A stretch of DNA of 56,741 nt from Pseudomonas saliphila (GTDB lineage: Bacteria; Pseudomonadota; Gammaproteobacteria; Pseudomonadales; Pseudomonadaceae), in the NCBI RefSeq assembly GCF_008638345.1, contig NZ_VTVA01000006.1:1-56741 (forward strand). Direction: 5' to 3'. Positions 28,307 through 36,158 of this stretch are shown here, one piece after another. The notes beneath the pieces are model-generated. The model worked only from the letters and a program-made list of their open reading frames with translations. It was not told the origin of the DNA and searched no databases. Position numbers and translations under genes: made by a program. Position 1 is the first letter of the stretch. Every line of letters begins with the position of its first letter.

Positions 28307-28858
28307 ATGACGTCCAATGCCCCCACCAGACAACCTCCAGCCCATGCGGAAACAAACCCTTTTCTGTTTGATGACTTGTCCACGCCCGCCCACCGTCTCT
28401 GCGACTGGTCTGAAGTCCAGCGCATCAGTCAGCGGGGCGTAAGCCTGCTCGAGGTACTCATCGCGGTGCTGGTATTGGCTATCGGCGTGCTGGGCGCGGC
28501 TTCGCTACAGCTTAATGCGGTGCGGTACAGTGCCAGCGCCGGGCATACCACCCACGCCAGCTTTATTGCGTACGACATGCTCGATCGCATGCGCGCCAAC
28601 GCAGCCGATTTAGCCTCCTATGCGACCTCTGTCTCCGGGGCCTGCGATCCTGATGCCGCGGCGCCTGCCAGCATCCTCGCCAGCGACAAGGGTGACTTTG
28701 CCCAGGCGGTGACCTGTCAGTTGCCATCGGGTGAGGCCAGTGTTCAGGTGGTTGGCGATAAGGCCACCATCAATATCAGCTGGTCCGAAGCGCGGATCGT
28801 GGCAGGACAGAACGATACCGAGTTCGTGGTCTCGTCCATTGTGAGGCGCACACCGTGA
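28307..28858 (+). CDS. pilV: Type IV pilus minor pilin PilV
   Basis: Minor pseudopilin that helps start pilus assembly at the inner membrane. The class III signal is QRG|VSLLEVLIAVLVLAIGVLG with PilD cleavage after Gly44 and Glu at mature +5 (residue 49). The leader from ATG 28307 is 44 residues, far longer than usual. The only other plausible in-frame start I see is TTG 28376, leaving a 20-residue leader. The stop overlaps the GTG of pilW by 4 bp. It is the first gene of the minor-pilin operon; no FimT/FimU-type gene precedes it. Confidence 0.9.
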   Translation: MTSNAPTRQPPAHAETNPFLFDDLSTPAHRLCDWSEVQRISQRGVSLLEVLIAVLVLAIGVLGAASLQLNAVRYSASAGHTTHASFIAYDMLDRMRANAADLASYATSVSGACDPDAAAPASILASDKGDFAQAVTCQLPSGEASVQVVGDKATINISWSEARIVAGQNDTEFVVSSIVRRTP

Positions 28859-29649
28859 ACGGCTCGACCTATCACCGATCTGGCACGCCGGCTGGGCAGC
28901 GCGGCTTTAGTCTGGTTGAACTGATGATCGCCATGTTGCTGGGGCTCATTCTGATCATGGGCATCATGCAGATCTTCATCGCCAGCAAACAGACCTACGG
29001 CGTGCAACAGAGCGCCGCCAGCATGCAGGAAAATGCGCGGTTCGTTCTGAGCAGGATCAGTTCGGAATTGAGACAGGTGGGCATGTTCGGCTGCATGGAT
29101 ATCGAACGGCTCCCCCTCGCAACGCGCAATCAGATCCCCGCTGTATTTGCCAATCCGGTGTCCTTTCAGGACGGCGTGCTGAGCATCGTCACCGCCGACT
29201 CGACGGTTGCCCGTGTAACCGAGGAGGTGACGCTGACGGCCGCGGGCCTTGGCGCCGGATGGTTACTGGTGAGTGACTGCGTAGACGCGTTGCGTATTGA
29301 TGCCGGCGCCGGCGTTACTGCCGCAGCAGGGGATCTGGTCATTCCGGTGCGGCAACTGGAATACAAACTGGCAAATCATGCACTCAAGACGCGGGTAAAC
29401 GGGGTAGGCAATTTCGAAACGCTGATTGAGGGTGTGTCGGGGTTCGAGGTGCAGTTCGGTCTCGCGGCATCGAACGCCGATGTACATGTCGCAGGAACCT
29501 ACGTCACCGACGTTACCGGTCTGGAAAATCGTGTGCGCAGCGTTCGCCTGGCGTTGCAGTTGGCTGAGGATCCGTCCGACCCGGCCGCTGGTAGCGTTAA
29601 ACCGCAGGATTTCACCCTGGTTGCGGCGCTGCGCAATCGTCTCGACTGA
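28855..29649 (+). CDS. pilW: Type IV pilus minor pilin PilW
   Basis: A 264-aa minor pilin with GTG start overlapping pilV (GTGA). The prepilin site is QRG|FSLVELMIAMLLGLILIMG, cleaved after Gly17 with Glu at +5. A conserved amphipathic helix follows (SMQENARFVLSRISSELRQVGMFGC), then a beta-rich globular region with paired cysteines (FGC and SDC). PilW is expected to join PilV, PilX and PilE in a priming complex with PilY1. Confidence 0.92.
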   Translation: MNGSTYHRSGTPAGQRGFSLVELMIAMLLGLILIMGIMQIFIASKQTYGVQQSAASMQENARFVLSRISSELRQVGMFGCMDIERLPLATRNQIPAVFANPVSFQDGVLSIVTADSTVARVTEEVTLTAAGLGAGWLLVSDCVDALRIDAGAGVTAAAGDLVIPVRQLEYKLANHALKTRVNGVGNFETLIEGVSGFEVQFGLAASNADVHVAGTYVTDVTGLENRVRSVRLALQLAEDPSDPAAGSVKPQDFTLVAALRNRLD

Positions 29650-29668
29650 ACACGCAAGGAAGCCCCCC

Positions 29669-30175
29669 ATGTTATGCCGTCATTGCCCCTTTCAGAATAA
29701 CCAGCAGGGCAGCGCCTTGCTCATCAGCATGGTGCTGCTGTTGCTACTGAGTCTGGCGGCGATAGCGGGGGTCAAGACCTCCATCAGCCAGGAACGCATG
29801 GCCGCCAATCTCAAACTCAAGAATGACAGCTTCCAGGCGGCTGAAACAGGCATGCGCTTTATCGAAGCGCAGGTGCGCACGCTGGATGTGCTGTTACCTG
29901 CGGCTGTCTGCGTTGGCCTGCAGTGCGAGATTGATGCCGCCGCCCTCGATATTGATCAGCTGTCATCGCCCGGGGCGAACTGGATCGCGGTGCCTGAGGC
30001 CACGGCCGGCAACGCGGCCTCGGTCTGGTATCGCGTGGTGCGGCTGGGCGATAGCGAAATACCGGTCAATCTGACTGCCAGCGCCCCCAGCACCCTCTAC
30101 CGAATATCGGTGGTGGGTTTCAAAGGCACCACCCGCACTGTGCTGGAGGCAACCTATGCACACACCAGAATATAA
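29669..30175 (+). CDS. pilX: Type IV pilus assembly protein PilX
   Basis: A 168-aa minor pilin with start at ATG 29669 after AAGGA. The signal is QQG|SALLISMVLLLLLSLAAIAG, cleaved after Gly14, and it lacks Glu at +5 as PilX/GspK-like tip pilins do. The conserved post-helix motif MAANLKLKNDSFQAAETG identifies the PilX N-terminal domain. The open frame continues upstream inside pilW, but that part has no pilin signal. It overlaps pilY1 by 20 bp. Confidence 0.9.
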   Translation: MLCRHCPFQNNQQGSALLISMVLLLLLSLAAIAGVKTSISQERMAANLKLKNDSFQAAETGMRFIEAQVRTLDVLLPAAVCVGLQCEIDAAALDIDQLSSPGANWIAVPEATAGNAASVWYRVVRLGDSEIPVNLTASAPSTLYRISVVGFKGTTRTVLEATYAHTRI

Positions 30176-33050
30176 TGCCGCGCGAGTGCGGACCTGCGTC
30201 GGCCGGATGGCCAGTTTCGCACTGGGCATGTCCGTGGCCTGCTCGGCTAACGCGTTCACGCCGCTCAGCGGTCCGGTGCTCTCGGCATCCAGTGTGCCGC
30301 CGAATGTGGTCATGCTGTTCGACAGCTCTTCGAGCATGGTGATCAACCAGATAGATGGCGATACCCGTCTGAATATTGCCAGGGAGGCGGCGAAGGATGT
30401 CATCAGCGATAATCGCGATGTACGCTTCGGCCTGTTTACCTTTCGCTCTGGAACCGGTGCGCCGGGTGGATTGTTGCGCGTGCCGGTGGGGTCCATTGCG
30501 ATGGACACGGCGGCAGGTGAGTCCCGTTTCAGCGACCTGAACGCCGCACTCGACGGCGTCAATCCTGGCCGCAGTGGCTCCGAACTGACCTGGACGCCTC
30601 TGGCGGAGAGTTATTACGAAGTCACGCGGTACATGCGCGGCCTGCGGGCTTTCTATCCGCAGTCAGACGCCGAACAGGATCGGGAGCAATTCGACAGCCC
30701 GATCGAATATCGCTGCCAGAAGAACTTCGGTCTGGTCCTGACAGATGGCCTGCCGACCTACGACAGCCAGTTTCCCACGACATTCGCCGAAGAGCCGGCC
30801 GGCAACAATGCACAGGTCGCCGGCGCATTCAATTTGCCGAACTGGGACGGTGACAGCCAGGGCGATGTGAATAGCGGCAATCCCTCCACCGAGGGCAGCA
30901 CCTTCTATCTGAACGATATCGCGCGTTTTGCGTTGGATACCGATATGCGCAGCACCGGCGATGGTACCGACCAGGCCGGCAAAAGCTGGGACGATCCGAT
31001 CTTTGCAACACAGAACATGAAGACCTTTACGGTGGGATTCGCGCTGGATGACTCACGTTTGCGCGACACGGCCACCTCTGGCGGCGGAAAATACTATACG
31101 GCGAGCGACCGCGCGGAACTGAAGGAAGCGCTTCGCACCGCACTGCGCGAAATCATGGCCTCATCCGGCTCCGGCGGCGGCGCGACCATCGACAGTCAGG
31201 TACTGCAGGCCGGCACCAGCCGCTATTACCAGACGGCATTCGACCCCCAGGACTGGAGCGGTTCGCTCAGTGCCCATACCTTGGACGAAAACGGCGAACC
31301 GGACGTGCTGCTCTGGTCCACCGATTCGACCTTCACCTCGGCCAATCGACCCGGCGTATTTCAGACCTGGCGTCTTGGACATGACGCTACCCTGGCCGGT
31401 CCGGTGGCGTTGAACGGCGCGACCCGGGCGCTGCTGGCGCCGGTTCAACAGACGCTAATTGATAACGCAGCCGTGCAGGCCGGTCTCGCTGGTGAGGCTG
31501 GGCAGACGCTTTTGAACTGGGTACTGGGACAGAGCGTGACGGGTCTGCGCGCGCGCACGTCCTTGCTTGGCGATGTCATCAACGCCTCGCCGGTATTGGT
31601 CGCTCGACATCAGGCGACATCCGGCGCTCCTGCGGCGTATCGAAGCACCAAGCAGCAACTGACCGAATTGCTGGTAGTCGGTGCCAACGACGGATTTATC
31701 CGGGTGTTCGATACCGCGGGTCAGCACCGCTATTCCTTCCTCCCCGCCGGTCTGCATGCCAGCCTGGGTGCCCGGGCGCGAGAGGATTATGCCAACGGCA
31801 ACAATCACCGGTCCGGGGTAGACGGTCGCTTGACCGTGGCAGACATCCCCTTGAACGGTATTTGGTCCACTGTGGCTGCAACGGGTTTTGGCGCCGGTGG
31901 CAAAGGCTTGGCGGCGATTCGGCTGTTTGACGCAAACAGCGGCAACAGCGCGATCGGTGCGTTATGGGAAATCAATGCCACCGAGCCCGGCTGGGAGGAT
32001 CTCGGTCATATCTATGCGCAACCGGTACTCGCGCGGCTGAATGATCGCAGCGTACTCATTACCGGCAATGGTTATGGCAGCACGCAGGGGACCGGCTCAT
32101 TACTCGTTATTGATCCCGCAACGGGCATGCTGATTCGCAGGCTGGACGTCACCAGCCGGGAGCACGCCAGCGAAGCAAACGGCCTGTCGGCGCCGGTGCT
32201 GCATGATGACGGAAGCGGCAATCTGTCCGTGTTCGCCGGAGACCTGCACGGGCAGTTGTGGAAATTCGATCTTAGCGACCCTGACAGCGCCAACTGGAGC
32301 ATTGCCCATGGCGGCACACCGCTCTTCACCGCCAATGCTGATCAGCCCATCACCGTTCGGCCGCAGATGCATCGCAGCGCCGATGCCGGAGGCTATCTGG
32401 TGTTGTTCGGTACAGGGAAATTCATGGAGCAGACCGATCTCACCGATACCGCGGTGCAGGCGTTTTACGCGGTATTGGACGCTGCCAGTCCTCCGGCTGG
32501 TGGATTTGCGCCGGCCGATCTTCAGGCGCAACAGATCAATCCAACCACCGTCTCGGATGGCGCCGGAGGCACCTTTCGCCGCGTGTCGGGCAATGCGGTC
32601 GACTGGACGACGCAGTCTGGCTGGCGTCTGCCGCTGATCAGTGGCGCGCAGGCAGTGGGCGAAAGGGTGACCCGGGATTTTGCCGTGCGTGACGGCAAGG
32701 TCTATTTCAATACCGGCTATATCAAACCGGACACCGATCCCTGCATGACCCAGGGCGCAGGCTGGCTGATGATCGTGTCGCTCGATAGTGGCGGCATGGC
32801 GCCGGGCAAATTTCTCGATACTAACAATGACAACAACGTCGATAACGATGACGAGCAGGTCGCCGGCAAGGATCTGGACATCGGCCTGCCGGGGGATCTC
32901 AACATTCTGCGTCGCGAGGATGATCCTGAGGTCAGCCAGACCGGTTGCGCGCCGGACATCATTCTGGTGCAGGGTTCCAGCGGCGTAGCGGTGGTGACTG
33001 CCACCGCCACCTGCCGTTTCGACCGGATCAATTGGCGGCAACGGATGTGA
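30156..33050 (+). CDS. pilY1: Type IV pilus tip adhesin/assembly protein PilY1
   Basis: A 964-aa secreted protein. The signal peptide probably ends after ANA (residue 33). A von Willebrand A-like domain follows, with the MIDAS motif DSSSS at 56-60. From about residue 450 comes the PilC/PilY1 beta-propeller region (LLVVGANDGFIRVFD, LLVIDPATG). Near residues 888-901 an Asp/Asn-rich loop (DTNNDNNVDNDDEQ) is typical of PilY1 Ca2+ sites, and a C-terminal Cys pair follows. It should act in pilus extension, adhesion and surface sensing. It starts inside pilX. Confidence 0.94.
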   Translation: MHTPEYNAARVRTCVGRMASFALGMSVACSANAFTPLSGPVLSASSVPPNVVMLFDSSSSMVINQIDGDTRLNIAREAAKDVISDNRDVRFGLFTFRSGTGAPGGLLRVPVGSIAMDTAAGESRFSDLNAALDGVNPGRSGSELTWTPLAESYYEVTRYMRGLRAFYPQSDAEQDREQFDSPIEYRCQKNFGLVLTDGLPTYDSQFPTTFAEEPAGNNAQVAGAFNLPNWDGDSQGDVNSGNPSTEGSTFYLNDIARFALDTDMRSTGDGTDQAGKSWDDPIFATQNMKTFTVGFALDDSRLRDTATSGGGKYYTASDRAELKEALRTALREIMASSGSGGGATIDSQVLQAGTSRYYQTAFDPQDWSGSLSAHTLDENGEPDVLLWSTDSTFTSANRPGVFQTWRLGHDATLAGPVALNGATRALLAPVQQTLIDNAAVQAGLAGEAGQTLLNWVLGQSVTGLRARTSLLGDVINASPVLVARHQATSGAPAAYRSTKQQLTELLVVGANDGFIRVFDTAGQHRYSFLPAGLHASLGARAREDYANGNNHRSGVDGRLTVADIPLNGIWSTVAATGFGAGGKGLAAIRLFDANSGNSAIGALWEINATEPGWEDLGHIYAQPVLARLNDRSVLITGNGYGSTQGTGSLLVIDPATGMLIRRLDVTSREHASEANGLSAPVLHDDGSGNLSVFAGDLHGQLWKFDLSDPDSANWSIAHGGTPLFTANADQPITVRPQMHRSADAGGYLVLFGTGKFMEQTDLTDTAVQAFYAVLDAASPPAGGFAPADLQAQQINPTTVSDGAGGTFRRVSGNAVDWTTQSGWRLPLISGAQAVGERVTRDFAVRDGKVYFNTGYIKPDTDPCMTQGAGWLMIVSLDSGGMAPGKFLDTNNDNNVDNDDEQVAGKDLDIGLPGDLNILRREDDPEVSQTGCAPDIILVQGSSGVAVVTATATCRFDRINWRQRM

Positions 33051-33060
33051 GGGCACAGGG

Positions 33061-33462
33061 ATGAAGAACAACAGAACGTGCGGTTTTACCTTGATCGAGG
33101 TGATGATCGTGGTCGCCATCATTGGCATTCTGGCGGCAATTGCTTATCCGTCGTATCTGGAGCATGTACGTCAGACCCGACGCGCGGAAGTGACGACCGT
33201 GCTGCTGGAGAATGCGCAGCTGCTGGAGCGGCATTACACTCGCCAGGGTGCCTACGATTCGGGGACGGTGAGTCTTGCTACTCAGAGCCCTGTCAGCGGC
33301 AATGCGGTGGCGACAATTGTTGCGGTGCTGGGCGCGGAGACCTATACGTTGACTGCCACAGCTGCGGCAGGGGGGATTCTTGCTGGTGACACCTGCGCGG
33401 TCTATACGCTCAATCAGGTGGGACAGCGCACGCCAGCCGATGCCAAATGCTGGCGGCGCTGA
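33061..33462 (+). CDS. pilE: Type IV pilus minor pilin PilE
   Basis: A 133-aa prepilin with the short leader MKNNRTCG cut before Phe9, then FTLIEVMIVVAIIGILAAIAYPSY, with Glu at +5. Two C-terminal cysteines (DTC and AKC) form the expected disulfide-bonded D-region. It resembles PilE of the minor-pilin operon rather than the major pilin PilA by position and size. It lies 10 bp after pilY1; no PilY2 or Tfp accessory gene intervenes. Confidence 0.92.
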   Translation: MKNNRTCGFTLIEVMIVVAIIGILAAIAYPSYLEHVRQTRRAEVTTVLLENAQLLERHYTRQGAYDSGTVSLATQSPVSGNAVATIVAVLGAETYTLTATAAAGGILAGDTCAVYTLNQVGQRTPADAKCWRR

Positions 33463-33474
33463 ACAGCTGAATAT

Positions 33475-34722
33475 TCAGGCGGTGGGCAGGGTTTCCTCGC
33501 CTGTGCCCGGCAGTAACTGATTGAGAATGATCGCAACCACGCCGCACAGGCTGATGCCCTGCAAATTGACTTCCGCGCTGCCGACAATCATCCCGCCGAT
33601 GCCGAACACCAGCGTTACCGAGACGATACACAGGTTGCGCGGCTGTGACAGGTCGACCTGGTGGCGGATCAGCGTGTTCATGCCGACCACGGCAATCGAG
33701 CCGAACAGCAGGCATAGAATGCCGCCCATGACGGGTACCGGCATACCCAACAACACTGCACCAAACTTGCTGACGAAGGCCAGGCCGATGGCGAACACCG
33801 CGGCCCAGATCATCACCATCGGGTTGAAATTGCGGGTCAACATCACCGCACCCGTCACTTCCGAATAGGTTGTATTGGGCGGGCCGCCGAGGCAGGCAGC
33901 GGCGGAGGTGGCTATACCGTCGCCCAGCAGCGTGCGCTGGAGCCCGGGTTTACGCAGATAGTCCTTGCCGGTTACCGAACCGATCGCCAGCACATCGCCG
34001 ATATGCTCGATAGCCGGCGCAATCGCCACCGGCAGCATGAACAGGATGGCTGCCAGGTGGAATTCGGGGGTCACAAACTGGGGTATGGAAAACCAGCTGG
34101 CCTCGCCGACTGTCGTGAAATCCACCACCCCGAATGCCCAGGACAGGCTGTAGCCCACCAGCACGCCAGCGAGGATCGGCACTAGCCGAAAGATCCCCTT
34201 GGCCAGCACAGCCACGGCGATGGTGGTCGCCAGCGACGCCATGGAAATGATGATGGCGATCGGGTAATCGATCAGGACTGCACTGCCGTCACCCGTTTTG
34301 CCCATGGCCATATTGACCGCGACCGAGGCGAGACCAAGTCCGATGACCATGATCACCGGCCCGACCACCACCGGCGGCAGCAAGCGCTGGATAAATCCGG
34401 GGCCGCGCAACCTGACCGCCAGACTCAACAGGATATAGACCACCCCGGCCGCAAACAGGCCGCCGAGCGTCGCGGGCAGTCCCCAGGTCTGGTTGCTGTA
34501 AAGGATGGGAGCGATGAAGGCAAAGCTGGAGGCGAGGAACACCGGTATCTGACGGTGCGTGGTGAACTGGAACATCAGGGTGCCGATACCAGCAGTAAAC
34601 AAGGCTACGCTGGGGTCCATCCCGGTGATCAGTGGCATCAGCACCAGCGCGCCAAAGGCCACGAACAACATCTGCGAACCGGCTAGCGCGGTGCGCCAGC
34701 CACTGGTTTCAACTCCCTGCAT
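33475..34722 (-). CDS. uraA: Uracil permease (nucleobase:cation symporter-2 family)
   Basis: Inner-membrane uracil:H+ symporter of 415 aa with many hydrophobic segments in the 7+7 inverted-repeat layout. Recognisable motifs are AIEHIGDVLAIG and GGPPNTTYSEVTGAV, which bear the substrate-binding Glu residues of UraA. The start is ATG 34722, overlapping the upp stop (TGATG); an in-frame TTG lies one codon earlier. Coupling to upp gives uptake followed by conversion to UMP. Confidence 0.95.
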   Translation of the reverse strand: MQGVETSGWRTALAGSQMLFVAFGALVLMPLITGMDPSVALFTAGIGTLMFQFTTHRQIPVFLASSFAFIAPILYSNQTWGLPATLGGLFAAGVVYILLSLAVRLRGPGFIQRLLPPVVVGPVIMVIGLGLASVAVNMAMGKTGDGSAVLIDYPIAIIISMASLATTIAVAVLAKGIFRLVPILAGVLVGYSLSWAFGVVDFTTVGEASWFSIPQFVTPEFHLAAILFMLPVAIAPAIEHIGDVLAIGSVTGKDYLRKPGLQRTLLGDGIATSAAACLGGPPNTTYSEVTGAVMLTRNFNPMVMIWAAVFAIGLAFVSKFGAVLLGMPVPVMGGILCLLFGSIAVVGMNTLIRHQVDLSQPRNLCIVSVTLVFGIGGMIVGSAEVNLQGISLCGVVAIILNQLLPGTGEETLPTA

Positions 34723-35363
34723 CAATGGACGTCCTTTTGCTTGGTGCCGAAAATCTTGTCGCCTGCATCACCCAGACCGGGAATGATATAACCATGTTCA
34801 TTCAGACGTTCATCAATCGAGGCCGTGTAAATTTCCACGTCCGGGTGCAGCTCATTGACCCGCTTGATCCCCTCGGGCGCCGCCACCAGCACCAATGCGC
34901 GGATTTCCTTGGCCCCGGCCTGCTTGAGCAGGTCGATGGTCGCGACCATGGAGCCGCCAGTCGCGAGCATGGGGTCAATGATCAGTGCCCGACGCTGATT
35001 CAGCTCGCCAACCAGCTTTTCCAGATAGGTGTCGGCTTCCAGCGTTTCTTCGTTGCGCGCGAGGCCGATAACGCTGACTCTGGCGCTGGGAATCAGCGAC
35101 AGAACCCCATCCAGCATGCCGATGCCGGCGCGCAGAATGGGCACCACGGTAATCTTCTTGCCGGACAGCTTTTCCACCGTCACATCGCCGCACCAGCCTG
35201 AAATGACAGCCTCTTCGAGCGGCATGTCCTGGGTCGCCTCATAGGTCAGCAGCGCGGCGACCTCCTGGGCCAGTTCCCGGAAATTCTTGGTGCTTATATC
35301 GTCGCGGCGCATCAGCCCCAGTTTGTGGCGAATCAGCGGATGGCGGATCTCTTTGACTTTCAT
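34722..35363 (-). CDS. upp: Uracil phosphoribosyltransferase
   Basis: Salvages uracil to UMP with PRPP. The 213-aa protein has the PRPP loop [22 protein letters not shown] and the C-terminal uracil-binding [17 protein letters not shown]. It is upstream of and coupled to uraA, and divergent from hpt across 212 bp. Confidence 0.97.
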   Translation of the reverse strand: MKVKEIRHPLIRHKLGLMRRDDISTKNFRELAQEVAALLTYEATQDMPLEEAVISGWCGDVTVEKLSGKKITVVPILRAGIGMLDGVLSLIPSARVSVIGLARNEETLEADTYLEKLVGELNQRRALIIDPMLATGGSMVATIDLLKQAGAKEIRALVLVAAPEGIKRVNELHPDVEIYTASIDERLNEHGYIIPGLGDAGDKIFGTKQKDVH

Positions 35364-35466
35364 GGAAGGCTCTCGTGCACGCGGGGGGAAAGGAATGCGT
35401 TATAGCTTAGAGTCTCAGCGCATCGGGTCGCAAGCATAAGGCTGCAGTCGGCCCAGCTGATTTCAG

Positions 35467-35506
35467 CAGAACCACGCGTCCGGATATGCCGGCCGCGTTG
35501 GTTCTG
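35467..35506. repeat. Imperfect hairpin in the upp/hpt divergent region
   Basis: CAGAACCA (35467-35474), CGCG (35475-35478) and CCGG (35480-35483) pair with CCGG (35489-35492), CGCG (35494-35497) and TGGTTCTG (35499-35506), with one mismatch, a one-base bulge and a 5-base loop. There is no T-run. It could be an operator for a dimeric regulator or a leader structure for hpt, 69 bp upstream of its ATG. Confidence 0.55.
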
Positions 35507-35575
35507 TGCTTGCGTTTAACCCTCAGGACCAGTAATTTGCGCCACTTCTCGTAGTAGCCCCCCGGAGATATCGCA

Positions 35576-36133
35576 ATGCCCGTCGATCTTGAACACATCA
35601 GTCAGGTAATGGCTGAGGCCGATTGTCTGTTCACCGAGACCCAGGTGCGGGCGGCCATGGACAACATGGCTGCAGAGATAAACGCCCGCCTGGCAGGCAG
35701 CAACCCCATCGTATACAGCGTGATGAACGGGGGACTGATCATTGCCGGTCAACTGGCTACCCGGCTGAGTTTTCCACTCGAGCTGAGTTACCTGCACGCG
35801 ACGCGTTACCGTAACAAGCTGAGCGGTGGTGAGTTGTTCTGGAAAGCCCGCGCCGAACATTCGCTGGTCGACCGCACGGTGCTGATTCTCGACGACATTC
35901 TCGATGAGGGGCATACCCTCGCGGCGATTGTTGAATATTGCCGCGACGCTGGCGCCAGCAATGTGCTCACGGCGGTGCTGTTGGACAAGAAGCACGATCG
36001 CAAGGCGTATCCGGGCATGCGCGCCGATTTCACCGGTATGGACGTAGAAGACCGTTACATCTTCGGCTTTGGTCTGGATTACAAGGGCTACTGGCGCAAT
36101 GCGCCGGGTATCTTCGCCCTTAAAGGTCACTGA
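35576..36133 (+). CDS. hpt: Hypoxanthine-guanine phosphoribosyltransferase
   Basis: Purine salvage enzyme using PRPP. The 185-aa protein has the PRPP-binding motif VLILDDILDEGHTLAAI, an aromatic-rich C-terminal region with DVEDRYIFGFGLDYKGYWRN, and a Lys in LLDKKHDRKAY near the purine site. The ribosome-binding site GGAGAT lies 8 bases upstream. It pairs functionally with the divergent upp-uraA operon; convergent with sulP. Confidence 0.95.
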   Translation: MPVDLEHISQVMAEADCLFTETQVRAAMDNMAAEINARLAGSNPIVYSVMNGGLIIAGQLATRLSFPLELSYLHATRYRNKLSGGELFWKARAEHSLVDRTVLILDDILDEGHTLAAIVEYCRDAGASNVLTAVLLDKKHDRKAYPGMRADFTGMDVEDRYIFGFGLDYKGYWRNAPGIFALKGH

Positions 36134-36158
36134 TACCCAGCACTGCCAGCGCCTGCCC

